A DNA stretch of 57,858 nucleotides from an uncultured Rhodospirillales bacterium (GTDB taxonomy: Bacteria > Pseudomonadota > Alphaproteobacteria > Acetobacterales > Acetobacteraceae). The translations under genes were made by a program, and so were the position numbers. The stretch is from contig CAIJTR010000038.1 of the NCBI GenBank assembly GCA_903823665.1, positions 1 through 57,858 of the forward strand, given 5' to 3'. The notes below the pieces were generated by a model. It searched no databases, had not been told where the DNA came from, and saw nothing but the letters and a program-made list of their open reading frames with translations. This document shows positions 1-8,301 of the stretch, one piece after another (position 1 is the stretch's first letter; every line of letters starts with the position of its first letter).

Positions 1-825
1 GCCGGCCGCCTCCTCCGCCACAACAACAGCCACATCGCCCCAGAAATGATCCAGGCTCCCGGCCGGAATTTCATTCAATTGAATAATCCGTCCGCGCTCC
101 TCGCCCGTGGCGTCCGTCACAATCCATTGAATTTCGATGCGCGTCATCTGGCCTGCGATGGGAACCGCCAACACCTGCCCAGCCACCGTGAAGTCGTTGC
201 TGATCGATTTTGGGGCATCCTGAACGACCAAGCCATATTGCGCGAGATGGCTGCGCATCTGCCGTGCCAGTTGGCGATTGCCATCGCCTGGTGCCCCTGT
301 CACGTCAGGCACCGCAATTCGCGCCTGCCGATTGACGAGGCTGTTCGGGTCAGATGCCCTTCGCGCCGCCTCAATCCGGGTGAGCAAATCAGAAATTCCA
401 GGGGCAGCGCCCGCTGCAGCTTCCTGCAACGTTTTCGGCAAACCAGCCTGCCACGCTGCAGCCGGAACTTTCTGTCCCTGCTGAATGCCCTGCTGCGCCC
501 CGGTCTGATCGAACACAGTATAAAGCGGCACGATCTCGCTCCCGTCCACCTGCGCGGAGGGCACCAGCCGCCAATCGCCTGCACGCGCCGGGCCAGCAAT
601 CGCGGGCACATCCAGCGCTGCCAGTGCGTCGGCGAGATCAGCGGCCAGCGTCACCGACGCATCATCACTCAACAGCGCCTGCGCCGGACGTTGCACCGCA
701 AGCCTCGCCGGTGGCGGCTGCGAGAGCCGCTGCGCGGTGGCACCTGGGTTGTTCGCGAAAGGTTGCGGCAACGCACCACAGCCCGCGAGCAACGCCAACA
801 GCGCCAGCGCCGATAGACGGATCAA
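1..825 (-). CDS. Lipoprotein of unknown function (3' end cut by window edge)
   Basis: The reading frame runs on the minus strand from a TTG at 823-825 to the window edge with no stop, giving 275 codons. The TTG overlaps the stop of the upstream pgeF gene, which favours this start through translational coupling. The product opens with a short hydrophobic signal ending in a lipobox (LLAGC, Cys about residue 16), so it should be a lipid-anchored periplasmic or outer-membrane protein. After an Ala/Pro/Gln-rich linker comes a mixed alpha/beta region containing IEIQWIVTDATGEERGR. I do not recognise the family. It sits in the same transcription unit as lgt, the enzyme that would lipidate it. The C-terminus is missing from this window. 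Confidence 0.7.
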   Translation of the reverse strand, partial: MIRLSALALLALLAGCGALPQPFANNPGATAQRLSQPPPARLAVQRPAQALLSDDASVTLAADLADALAALDVPAIAGPARAGDWRLVPSAQVDGSEIVPLYTVFDQTGAQQGIQQGQKVPAAAWQAGLPKTLQEAAAGAAPGISDLLTRIEAARRASDPNSLVNRQARIAVPDVTGAPGDGNRQLARQMRSHLAQYGLVVQDAPKSISNDFTVAGQVLAVPIAGQMTRIEIQWIVTDATGEERGRIIQLNEIPAGSLDHFWGDVAVVVAEEAAG

Positions 826-1571
826 AGCGTGATCGCCGACATCTGATGCCCAATCGGCCCGCCGCGGGCCAGCGTCCGCCTGCGATGGCTGAAGAAACGC
901 TGCTCATCCGCCAGCGTATCGGCATCGATCACATGCGCCGCCACCCCCGCCCGATGGAGTCGGGCCACGCAAAATCCGGCCAGATCGAACTGAAAATGCC
1001 CTGGCCGCACGCCGTCGATGAAGAACTCGCCCGCCGCCGGGTCCTGCGCCAGCACCGCATCACGCATATCCGCACCCACCTCATAAGAAGGCTGCCGGAT
1101 GCAGGGGCCAACCACGGCCAGAATATGCTCTGCCCCCAAATCGCACATCGCCGACGCCGTCGCCTCCAACACACCCGCCGCAGCCCCGCGCCACCCGGCA
1201 TGAGCCGCCCCGATCACGCCCGCACGCCTGTCCGCGAACAGCACCGGCGCGCAATCGGCGGTGATCACACCCAGCGCCACACCCGCAACGTTCGTCACCA
1301 TCGCATCAGCCCGCGGCCCCTGCCCCACCATCCACGGCTCAGTGACCGTTGCAACATCAATCCCATGCACCTGCGAAAGTCCCACCAGCTGGCTCGACTC
1401 CACCCCAAGTGCTGAGGCAATCCGCGCCCGGTTCTCCAGCACGGCGACGCGATCATCCGCCGACAAACTGGCATTCAAGCTGGCAAAATCCCCCCGCGAC
1501 ACACCACCCCTTCGGGTGAAAAAACCATGCGGAACTCCCAGCGTGGGAGACTCAATGTATTCGGCAGTCAT
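822..1571 (-). CDS. pgeF: Peptidoglycan editing factor / multicopper polyphenol oxidase-like protein (PgeF, YfiH family)
   Basis: A 249-residue protein of the YfiH/LACC1 family. Members are zinc enzymes with purine nucleoside phosphorylase or deaminase-type activity and have been linked to removing wrong amino acids from peptidoglycan precursors. The zinc-site residues can be seen as His69 in LSQVHG, Cys107 in ITADCAPV and His124 in AAHAGWRG, followed by the family signature VVGPCIRQPSYEVG. Length is normal for the family. The start overlaps the midA stop by four bases, and the stop overlaps the start of the downstream lipoprotein gene, so all are probably one operon with lgt. Confidence 0.9.
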   Translation of the reverse strand: MTAEYIESPTLGVPHGFFTRRGGVSRGDFASLNASLSADDRVAVLENRARIASALGVESSQLVGLSQVHGIDVATVTEPWMVGQGPRADAMVTNVAGVALGVITADCAPVLFADRRAGVIGAAHAGWRGAAAGVLEATASAMCDLGAEHILAVVGPCIRQPSYEVGADMRDAVLAQDPAAGEFFIDGVRPGHFQFDLAGFCVARLHRAGVAAHVIDADTLADEQRFFSHRRRTLARGGPIGHQMSAITL

Positions 1572-2530
1572 TCAACAAATCCTGGAGGTGTCGACACATC
1601 AGGGTGGCAAAGTGCGATCGCCTTGAACAGACGTCCCATTCCGTCCGGCTCCGCAAGGCGCTGCGCCGACCGGATCATACGCTGCCCGGCATCCGGCGAA
1701 AGCCCACGCGCCAGCGCCCCGCTGCGTTGAAACAATCCAAGCCGCGCCAGAAATATCCCCTGCGGCAGCGGTCCACACACCGCAAGCCCATGCGCCGCCT
1801 TGCCGAACGCCTGAAAATCGACGTGCGCTGTCAGATCAGCACTTCCCGCCTCAACCAGCGGATCACACACCTGCCGGTCCCGCAGCGCCTGCAGCGAATC
1901 TCCGGGTGCGGAATGCTCCGGCCCGTAATCGACAAACAGCGCCACCCCACCCTGAACCCGCAGCCGCTCAGCCAAATGCGAGGCCAGAGCCAGCGCCGGC
2001 TCACACCGTTCGAGCACGCTGCCCTCCGGCCAATCCGGCAAATGCTCGTCAGTCGGCAATTCCACGAACCCACCCGACGCCACATGCCGCTCCATCCACC
2101 GGTCCCGGCGGACGAACTGACGGATCGGCAACGCATCGAGGAACTCGTTGCCGAGCAAAATCATTGGGCCGGCAGGAATATCTTCAATCCGGTCATGCCA
2201 CGAAGCCTCTAGCCTGCTGGCCTGCACGGCCCGCAGCGATGGCGAGTTCTCCACCAAATGAAGCCGCAGTGCCCGGCCAAAATCCGGCACCATCTTGCCG
2301 ATCGCCCTCAGCGCGTCGGCCATCAAAGTCCCGCGCCCCGGCCCCGCCTCGGCCAATATCACCGGATCAGGCGAGCCCATCGAACGCCAGACTTCAGCCG
2401 CCCAAAGCCCCAGCAACTCACCGAACACCTGGCTGATCTCAGGAGACGTGGTGAAATCCGCAAACGGATCGCGCGTGGCGTAATAGGCCGCATTGGCCCG
2501 CGCCATGAACGCATCCAGACGTTCGGTCAT
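1568..2530 (-). CDS. MidA/NDUFAF7-family class I SAM-dependent methyltransferase
   Basis: A 320-residue protein of the MidA family, whose mitochondrial member NDUFAF7 methylates an arginine of a complex I subunit. The N-terminus carries the family block YYATRDPFADFTTSPEIS, then the SAM-binding loop LAEAGPGRGTLMAD (about residues 59-72), then GNEFLDALPIRQFV. It is somewhat shorter than typical members (about 350-370) because the N-terminal lead-in is short. The start overlaps the lgt stop (ATGA) and the stop overlaps the pgeF start. The bacterial substrate is not known from the sequence. A role in complex I assembly is inference from the eukaryotic relative. Confidence 0.88.
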   Translation of the reverse strand: MTERLDAFMARANAAYYATRDPFADFTTSPEISQVFGELLGLWAAEVWRSMGSPDPVILAEAGPGRGTLMADALRAIGKMVPDFGRALRLHLVENSPSLRAVQASRLEASWHDRIEDIPAGPMILLGNEFLDALPIRQFVRRDRWMERHVASGGFVELPTDEHLPDWPEGSVLERCEPALALASHLAERLRVQGGVALFVDYGPEHSAPGDSLQALRDRQVCDPLVEAGSADLTAHVDFQAFGKAAHGLAVCGPLPQGIFLARLGLFQRSGALARGLSPDAGQRMIRSAQRLAEPDGMGRLFKAIALCHPDVSTPPGFVE

Positions 2531-3336
2531 ACCACAGCAGGGCGTGGCTTTGCGATCACAATCAGGACAACGCCTGCAATCAGCATCGGCACCGAGAGCA
2601 ACTGCCCCATCGTGGCCCCGGCGAACAGAAAGCCGAGGAAGGAATCGGGTTCACGGAAAAACTCCCCGGTGATGCGGGCCAGCGAATAACCGATAAGGAA
2701 AATCCCAGTCAGCATCCCAAACCGCGCCCGGATGCTCTCAACCCGCGAACACACCAGCACGATTGCGAACAGGATCAACCCCTCCATCAACGCCTCATAT
2801 AGCTGGCTTGGATGGCGCGGCACATCACCGCCGGTTGGGAAGATCATCGCCCATGGCAGGCTCTCCGAGGCCGCCCGACCCCACAGCTCACCATTGATGA
2901 AATTCGCAACACGCCCCAGCCCCAAGCCCATCGGGGCTGCAATCGAGATGCGATCGGCAAACCCCAGCACCGGGATGTTCTGACTGCGGCAATAAAGAAT
3001 AATCGCAACCGCCACCCCAAGCATGCCGCCGTGAAACGACATCCCTCCGCCCCAGACTGCGAAAATCTGCAGCGGATGGGTCAGAAAATACCCCGGCTGA
3101 TAAAACAGCACGTAGCCAAGCCGCCCGCCGAACACGACACCCAGCGTGGCCCAGGTCAGAAAATCATCTGCCTGCTCACTGCTCGCAACCGCGGGCTTCA
3201 GCAGCACCCACTCCCGCACCAGCCGCCAGCCGATCACCAAGGCCGCGATATACGCCAGCGCGTACCAGCGGATGGAAAGCGGTCCGATTGACACCACCAC
3301 CGGGTCAAACTGTGGAAACAACAACACCGGGAGCAT
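2527..3336 (-). CDS. lgt: Prolipoprotein diacylglyceryl transferase
   Basis: A 269-residue inner-membrane enzyme that moves diacylglycerol from phosphatidylglycerol to the lipobox cysteine of prolipoproteins. About seven hydrophobic segments are visible. The Lgt signature GLGRVANFINGELWGR lies at about residues 139-154, including the conserved Arg142, Asn145 and Glu150. The conserved catalytic-region His102 is in SFHGGMLG. Length matches the family. It is the first gene of a four-gene minus-strand run (lgt, midA, pgeF, lipoprotein) and is divergent from the ubiK-like gene with 80 bases between the two starts, which must hold both promoters. Confidence 0.95.
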   Translation of the reverse strand: MLPVLLFPQFDPVVVSIGPLSIRWYALAYIAALVIGWRLVREWVLLKPAVASSEQADDFLTWATLGVVFGGRLGYVLFYQPGYFLTHPLQIFAVWGGGMSFHGGMLGVAVAIILYCRSQNIPVLGFADRISIAAPMGLGLGRVANFINGELWGRAASESLPWAMIFPTGGDVPRHPSQLYEALMEGLILFAIVLVCSRVESIRARFGMLTGIFLIGYSLARITGEFFREPDSFLGFLFAGATMGQLLSVPMLIAGVVLIVIAKPRPAVV

Positions 3337-3416
3337 GTGCGGCCTTATTTTCTAGGACGGCACCGCATATACGAGGCAACGCATTCAGGCGAAAGCCACT
3401 TACAGGAGTCTGACAC

Positions 3417-3719
3417 ATGGCCGACCGTCCCCGCCTTTTCGATGACCTCGCCGGAGTGGCCGGTGGTGCTCTCTCGGCCCTGACCGGCCTGCGCGACGAA
3501 GCCGAGGCCCTGATTCGCGCCCGAATCGACGAAGCCGTCCGCAAGCTCGACCTCATCAAGCGCGAGGAATTCGAGGCAATGTCGGAAATGGCTGCCAACG
3601 CACGCGCCGGGCAAGAAGCCGCCGAGGCCAAACTCGAAACCCTCGAATCCCGCATTGCAGCACTCGAATCGGCGGCTTCGCCCAAAACCGGCGGCGGCGG
3701 CCCAGGCATGATCGTCTAA
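3417..3719 (+). CDS. ubiK: UbiK/BMFP-family ubiquinone biosynthesis accessory factor
   Basis: A 100-residue protein matching the BMFP (YqiC) family. The first half is an amphipathic, acidic helix-rich region (FDDLAGVAGGALSALTGLRD). It is followed by the conserved VRKLDLIKREEFEAMSEMA, and a C-terminal coiled coil rich in Ala, Glu and Leu ending in a Gly-rich tail. The E. coli homologue UbiK forms a trimeric coiled coil and helps the aerobic ubiquinone-synthesis complex. In other bacteria the family is described as membrane-fusogenic. The gene is monocistronic by spacing. A weak hairpin (CGGG/CCCG) follows the stop. Confidence 0.75.
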   Translation: MADRPRLFDDLAGVAGGALSALTGLRDEAEALIRARIDEAVRKLDLIKREEFEAMSEMAANARAGQEAAEAKLETLESRIAALESAASPKTGGGGPGMIV

Positions 3720-3857
3720 AACGGGCTTATCCCGCCTGGTTCACACGGCACATGAACTTCGTGTTGCATCCCCACTCGGGCTTGCGAAACGCATGTCCCC
3801 GCCGCTAGGGTTTTCTTGTGGTTTACGAAGACTGCACCCACCACATCTCGTGGGGCG

Positions 3858-3866
3858 TGTGGATAA
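3858..3866 (-). promoter_or_regulatory. Candidate DnaA box (perfect 9-mer)
   Basis: The plus strand reads TGTGGATAA, the exact reverse complement of the consensus DnaA box TTATCCACA, about 40 bases upstream of the ybjN-like gene. An AT-rich 9-mer is expected less than once by chance in a GC-rich window of this size, and a second perfect copy lies upstream of uvrC. DnaA binding is inference. Confidence 0.35.
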
Positions 3867-3908
3867 CATGACACCGCAACGGATCACCCCCAGACGGGAG
3901 CGCCCGCC

Positions 3909-4412
3909 ATGTCCGCCCATATGAGCATCATCGAACGCACCGCTTCCAACCCATTGGACGTGATGGAACAGATCGTGAGCGCGAATGATTGGAACTTCGA
4001 CCGGCGCAACGATGCGGAAATGGCGGCCGAGGCTCCGGGGAAATGGTGCGACTATGGCCTGTATTTCAGCTGGTCCACTGAAATCAGCGCCATGCACTTC
4101 ACCTGCGCCATCGACCTCAAGGTCCCGGAAAAATGCCGTGCCGCACTGTTCGAACTGCTGGCGCTGGCCAATGAGCGCCTTTGGATCGGCCATTTCGGCA
4201 TGGACGCCGAGGACGGCATGCCCGTCTTCCGCCACTCCGTCCTGCTGCGAGGTGCCCCCGGTGCCTCCGCCGAGAGCCTCGAAGATATGATCGACATCGC
4301 CATCACCGAGTGCGAGCGCTTCTACCCCGCCTTCCAGTTCGTCCTCTGGGGCGGCAAATCCCCGGCCGACGCCCTTCAGGCCGCCATGCTGGAATGCGTC
4401 GGAGAGGCGTAA
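3909..4412 (+). CDS. YbjN-domain protein
   Basis: A 167-residue soluble protein of the YbjN family (bacterial sensory-transduction-regulator fold, related to type III secretion chaperones). The family layout is visible: NPLDVMEQIVSANDWNFDR, a tryptophan-rich strand region (WCDYGLYFSWS), FELLALANERLWIGHFGMD and a C-terminal helix AITECERFYPAFQFVLWGG. No enzymatic motif is present, and the molecular role of the family is poorly defined. In Rhodospirillales-type genomes such a gene often lies just before proC, as it does here. A GGGAG ribosome-binding site sits eight bases before the ATG. Confidence 0.8.
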   Translation: MSAHMSIIERTASNPLDVMEQIVSANDWNFDRRNDAEMAAEAPGKWCDYGLYFSWSTEISAMHFTCAIDLKVPEKCRAALFELLALANERLWIGHFGMDAEDGMPVFRHSVLLRGAPGASAESLEDMIDIAITECERFYPAFQFVLWGGKSPADALQAAMLECVGEA

Positions 4413-4436
4413 ACCCGCAGACGACGGCAGGCATCA

Positions 4437-4916
4437 TTAACTAACCGGAACGATTGGGTCGCAGGACGGCGTTGCGGCCTGATCGTCCAAAGAAAATTTG
4501 AAAAACGAAACTGGTGCTAACAGCAAAGCCAGTCTCCACAGCGGGCCAGACATAGCTTTCTCTGGCAAGCGAATCATCCCGCCCCATTGGATCGGAATGA
4601 GCACCGCCAGCCCAAACCGCGTCACATGACGCCATTGCGCCACCCGGCCGCATCTCTCAATCCGGCCCGCGCGCAGCTCGTCCTCCCCGCCCCAGCCATC
4701 CTCATCATCGCGGGCAGATTCATAGAACTCCCGCTCGGCATAAAGCTCCTCAACCAGCAGCCAGGCGTCCAAAGCGTGCCCAACAGGGCGGCACATCGTC
4801 CCAATCACCATCAACTGCATCAGCAAATGAGCCTCCCCAGCGCCACGCACAGCTCCGCCGATGAGGCAGAGAAGCGCCATCAGATCAGAGGTTGCGGGAG
4901 TGTTGGAGGCGGTCAT
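4437..4916 (-). CDS. Hypothetical protein
   Basis: A 159-residue reading frame convergent with the ybjN-like gene and divergent from proC. The N-terminal half is hydrophobic and helical (LMALLCLIGGAVRGAGEAH, then LLMQLMVIGTM). The middle is strongly acidic (ARDDEDGWGGEDE), and the end has another hydrophobic stretch (LALLLAPVSFFKF). I do not recognise it. The mixed, non-repetitive composition looks more like a protein than the Arg/His-rich shadow frames seen elsewhere. The ribosome-binding site is weak, and base composition is slightly less GC-rich than the neighbours. It could be a poorly conserved or decaying gene. Confidence 0.45.
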   Translation of the reverse strand: MTASNTPATSDLMALLCLIGGAVRGAGEAHLLMQLMVIGTMCRPVGHALDAWLLVEELYAEREFYESARDDEDGWGGEDELRAGRIERCGRVAQWRHVTRFGLAVLIPIQWGGMIRLPEKAMSGPLWRLALLLAPVSFFKFSLDDQAATPSCDPIVPVS

Positions 4917-5088
4917 TGGTGCGTGGTCCTATGTCAGAGGAAGAGTTATTTTTTATGACACAACCCAAGCCGGAATGCAAACAAAAATAACGCAAGGTGC
5001 GCCGCGCTTGAGCGTCGCACCAGCCGCCCCTTGACCAAACCCACGGCACAGCGGACAGAAAAGCCAACAAAATTCCAAAGGCACCCCA

Positions 5089-5883
5089 ATGTCGCTCACC
5101 CCCCCCATCCTTCTCGTAGGCGCTGGCAAAATGGGCGGTGCGATGCTGCGCGGTTGGCTCGATGCGGGACTGGCACCTTCCTACGCCGTCGATCCGTCAA
5201 TGCCACCAAGCCCCGGCCAAGCCGTAACCATCGTGGCCGACGCTGACGCCATTCCGGCGGATTTCGCGCCCGCCGCTGTCATCCTCGCCGTGAAGCCGCA
5301 ATCAGCCACAGCAGCGCTACCGCATTACGCACGCTTCCCGAACGCCGTCATGCTGTCGATCATGGCCGGCCGCAGCATCGCGGGCCTCACCGCAGCCCTG
5401 CACAACCAAGCCGTTGTCCGCGCCATGCCGAACACCCCCGCCGCCATCGGCCAAGGCTTCACCGTCGCATGCGCCGCCCCCGGCGTCGCCCAAGTCCAAC
5501 GCCAACTCTGCGACACGCTGCTCCAAGCCGTGGGCGAAGTCGCCTGGGTGGAGGACGAGTTGTTGATCGACCCCGTCACCGCCGTCTCCGGCGGTGGCCC
5601 CGCCTATGTGTTCCTGCTTGCCGAACTGCTCGAAAAAGCCGCCATTGAGCAGGGCATTCCCGCCGACCTCGCGCGGCACATGGCCCGCAAAACCGTCTCC
5701 GGCTCCGGCGCATTGCTCGCAGCCTCCGAGGAAGACGCAGCCCAACTCCGCCGCAACGTCACCAGCCCCGCCGGCACCACGGAGCGCGCGCTCGCCGTCA
5801 TGATGGAAACGTCCGCCTGGCCCGACACCATTTCCCGCGCCATCGCCGCCGCCACCGCCCGTTCCCGCGAACTCGGCGGCTGA
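5089..5883 (+). CDS. proC: Pyrroline-5-carboxylate reductase
   Basis: A 264-residue enzyme for the last step of proline synthesis, reducing 1-pyrroline-5-carboxylate with NAD(P)H in the cytoplasm. The N-terminal Rossmann loop is VGAGKMGGAML (about residues 10-20), followed by the family block VRAMPNTPAAIGQGF. The C-terminal dimerisation signature AVSGGGPAYVFLLAEL leads to RKTVSGSGALL and NVTSPAGTTERAL. Length and all motifs are normal. It is 31 bases upstream of a TetR gene on the same strand, so they may be co-transcribed. Confidence 0.95.
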   Translation: MSLTPPILLVGAGKMGGAMLRGWLDAGLAPSYAVDPSMPPSPGQAVTIVADADAIPADFAPAAVILAVKPQSATAALPHYARFPNAVMLSIMAGRSIAGLTAALHNQAVVRAMPNTPAAIGQGFTVACAAPGVAQVQRQLCDTLLQAVGEVAWVEDELLIDPVTAVSGGGPAYVFLLAELLEKAAIEQGIPADLARHMARKTVSGSGALLAASEEDAAQLRRNVTSPAGTTERALAVMMETSAWPDTISRAIAAATARSRELGG

Positions 5884-5914
5884 CAAAACCGGCGGCACAC
5901 CCTATCTACAATCC

Positions 5915-6529
5915 ATGAGCGACACCGCCCCCACCATCGACACTGGCCTGATCGCAGCCGCCATGGAGCTGATCGCCGAACGCGGCTGGCCCAAGCTTTC
6001 GCTCGCCGAAGCCGCCACCCGCGCCGGTCTGCCGCTGGCCGATGTGCGCGCCCGCTTCCCGTGCCGCGTCTCCGTGTTGATGCGCTTCAACACCCAAGCC
6101 GATCAGACCGCAATCACCGGTGCCATCACCGACGGCCCAATCCGCGACCGCCTGTTCGACATCGTCATGCGCCGGCTCGACGCGCTTCAGGCCCACCGCG
6201 CTGGCGTGCTCGCCCTGATGCGCGACCTGCCGCGTGACCCAGCCACCGCCACCATCCTCGGTGCCGCCACTCTGCGCAGCATGGGATGGATGCTCCAAGC
6301 CACCGCGATTGAGGCCACCGGCCTGCGCGGCAGGCTTCGCACGCACGGCCTGCACATCCTCTGGCTCGCCACCCTGCGCGCCTGGGCGAAGGACGAGAGC
6401 GAGGATCTCTCCGCCACCATGTCCGCCCTCGATGCCGCCCTCACCCGCGCCGGGCAGGCCGAGGCGACGATGGCGGACATGTTCGGTGACAAGACGGCAA
6501 CGACCGACAGTAACAACGCCACCGCTTAA
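5915..6529 (+). CDS. TetR-family transcriptional regulator
   Basis: A 204-residue protein with a TetR-like N-terminus. Helix 1 (IDTGLIAAAMELIAERGW) is followed by the helix-turn-helix region LSLAEAATRAGLPLADVRARF at about residues 28-48. The C-terminal two thirds are helical and Ala/Leu/Arg-rich, typical of a ligand-binding domain with no recognisable ligand signature. It follows proC by 31 bases and precedes a phasin gene by about 100 bases. That placement suggests it could control the phasin or polyhydroxyalkanoate genes, which is inference. COQ9-like proteins share this N-terminal fold, but I do not see the COQ9 C-terminal features. Confidence 0.7.
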   Translation: MSDTAPTIDTGLIAAAMELIAERGWPKLSLAEAATRAGLPLADVRARFPCRVSVLMRFNTQADQTAITGAITDGPIRDRLFDIVMRRLDALQAHRAGVLALMRDLPRDPATATILGAATLRSMGWMLQATAIEATGLRGRLRTHGLHILWLATLRAWAKDESEDLSATMSALDAALTRAGQAEATMADMFGDKTATTDSNNATA

Positions 6530-6627
6530 CGGTCACATGCCCAGCGGTATGGCTCTGTTGCCCCCGCATACAAAAAAAGCGTAGATCACCCGCCACCCGT
6601 TTCGCACTGCAGCAATAGGAGCCCAAA

Positions 6628-7098
6628 ATGGCCGAGACCACGCCGATCAATCCCTTCGCCGCCGTCATGAGCCAGGCCAAGACGGCCACCGAAGAAATGA
6701 CCAAGATGTTCAGCGACATGAAAATGCCGCACATGCCAGACAGCACCGCCCTGATGGACGCCTACAAGCGCAACATCGAAGTGCTGTCGGCTGCGAACAA
6801 AATTGCTCTCGAAGGCGCACAGGCCGTGGCCAAGCGCCACATGGAAATCATGCAGCAAATGATGGGGGAAATCAGCGAGAACATGCGCTCCATGACCAGC
6901 GCAGAGTCACCCGCCGACAAAGCCACCAAGCAGACCGAGGCCCTGAAACGCGCCTATGAGCGTGCGGTTGCCAACACCAAGGAACTCGCCGACCTCATCC
7001 AGCACGCCAATGGCGAGGCTCTGGCACTTCTTAACAAGCGTTTCGCTGAAGCCATGGACGAAGCCAAGAGCCTGCTGGCAAAGACCACGAAGTCGTAA
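6628..7098 (+). CDS. Phasin family protein
   Basis: A 156-residue, almost entirely helical and charged protein of the Phasin_2 type, which coats intracellular polyhydroxyalkanoate granules. The typical core is visible: ALMDAYKRNIEVLSAANKIA, then EGAQAVAKRHMEIMQQMM, then ERAVANTKELADLIQHANGE with a Lys-rich end. A clear ribosome-binding site (AGGAG) lies seven bases before the ATG. A palindromic repeat begins 14 bases after the stop and could end transcription. No PHA synthase is in this window, so granule association rests on family membership. Confidence 0.88.
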   Translation: MAETTPINPFAAVMSQAKTATEEMTKMFSDMKMPHMPDSTALMDAYKRNIEVLSAANKIALEGAQAVAKRHMEIMQQMMGEISENMRSMTSAESPADKATKQTEALKRAYERAVANTKELADLIQHANGEALALLNKRFAEAMDEAKSLLAKTTKS

Positions 7099-7112
7099 GA
7101 CTTTTCTCGCGT

Positions 7113-7205
7113 CGTCATTGCGAGCCCCCGCTTGGGGGCGTGGCAATCCAGAGTCACAACGCGCGGCTCTGGATTGCCACGGCGCAAAAGCGCCTCGCAA
7201 TGACG
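7113..7205. repeat. Palindromic intergenic repeat, family A, copy 1
   Basis: A 93-base near-perfect palindrome. The outer arms are CGTCATTGCGAG and CTCGCAATGACG. The inner arms are CGTGGCAATCCAG and CTGGATTGCCACG. It lies between the convergent phasin and prpF-like genes and could fold into a long hairpin serving both as terminator. Copies 2 and 3 are at 26569-26663 and 35266-35367. Confidence 0.9.
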
Positions 7206-7212
7206 GGTTCGG

Positions 7213-8298
7213 CTACAGCTTGCCCTTCGGCACAAACACCTCGCCGCGCATGATCGGCCGCGTGGTCCGCACAATCCCCGCCTTATAAACCGCAAGGCTC
7301 GGTCCCGACCCAGTCGTCTCCATCCGCACATCCACCATGCCAGACGGATGCTCAATCCAGATCGTGCAAGGATTGCCACCCGGTCGCGTCGCCAACGGAT
7401 AGGCCACCGAGCCCTCCAGCAAACACGCCGTCGCCACGCACACAGCACCCGTCACAGCATGGGCCGAATGCAGCTTGTGCGGCGTCAGGTAGCGCGACGT
7501 AATGGCCCCCGTGCCGCGGGGTGCCGACAGCAGCCCCACCTTCGGCATCACGCTCTCGCTCACATCGCCAAACCCCATCCGCCTTCCGGCCTCCATGCGA
7601 ATGGCCTCGATCCGCGCCAGCAGCTCCTTGTTGCCGTCAATCTCCGCTCGGCCCTCATATCCAGTCAGGCCGAGATCGGCCGCCCGCATCATCACCATCG
7701 GCATGGCAACGTCCAGGCACGACACCTCAATGCCGTTGATCACCTCCAGCGCATGGCCAGATGGCAGCATCACGCCAGACTTCGCACCCACCGCATCCAT
7801 GAAATTCAGCAGCACCGGAGCCGCCGTCCCCGGCACGCCATCAATCGCGGTATCGCCGGAGTAATTCACCACCCCGCCCGGCGTCTGCACCACCGCCTCA
7901 ATCCGGCTATCGGTGTTGACATCAAAGATCGCAACGGACGTTACCCCGTCCTGCGCCTTGACCATCCCCATCTCGATCGCAAACGGCCCCACGCCCGACA
8001 GCATGTTGCCGCACGACGGCCCGGTATCAACGATGGCACGCGGAATATCGACCTGCGCGAACAGGTAATCCACATCCACGCCAGGCCGTGTGGAGGGCGA
8101 GACAATCGCCACCTTGCTGGTCAGGCTATCAGCCCCACCAAGCCCATCAATCTGGCGAATATCCGGCGAGCCCATCACCGCAAGCAACATCCGGTCCCGC
8201 GCCGCAGTGTCACTCGGCAAATCCGAAGCCTTGAAATACGGCCCCTTCGACGTGCCGCCACGCATCAACAGGCAGGGGACGGCCACGTGGTCATACAT
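7213..8298 (-). CDS. PrpF/GalD-family isomerase (4-oxalomesaconate tautomerase-like)
   Basis: A 361-residue protein of the PrpF fold (diaminopimelate-epimerase-like). Known members are PrpF (2-methylaconitate isomerase), GalD (4-oxalomesaconate tautomerase) and fungal aconitate isomerases. The N-terminal signature PCLLMRGGTSKGPYF is strong, followed by the pseudo-catalytic loop VDTGPSCGNMLSGVGPFAIE, IDGVPGTAAPVLLNF and, near the end, the block TPHKLHSAHAVTGAVCVATA. Length equals that of GalD. It is the last gene of a minus-strand run with a TRAP transporter and tcuAB. Because tcuA yields cis-aconitate, an aconitate or methylaconitate isomerisation role fits the context better than gallate catabolism. 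That is inference. Confidence 0.82.
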   Translation of the reverse strand: MYDHVAVPCLLMRGGTSKGPYFKASDLPSDTAARDRMLLAVMGSPDIRQIDGLGGADSLTSKVAIVSPSTRPGVDVDYLFAQVDIPRAIVDTGPSCGNMLSGVGPFAIEMGMVKAQDGVTSVAIFDVNTDSRIEAVVQTPGGVVNYSGDTAIDGVPGTAAPVLLNFMDAVGAKSGVMLPSGHALEVINGIEVSCLDVAMPMVMMRAADLGLTGYEGRAEIDGNKELLARIEAIRMEAGRRMGFGDVSESVMPKVGLLSAPRGTGAITSRYLTPHKLHSAHAVTGAVCVATACLLEGSVAYPLATRPGGNPCTIWIEHPSGMVDVRMETTGSGPSLAVYKAGIVRTTRPIMRGEVFVPKGKL

Positions 8299-8301
8299 CA
8301 G

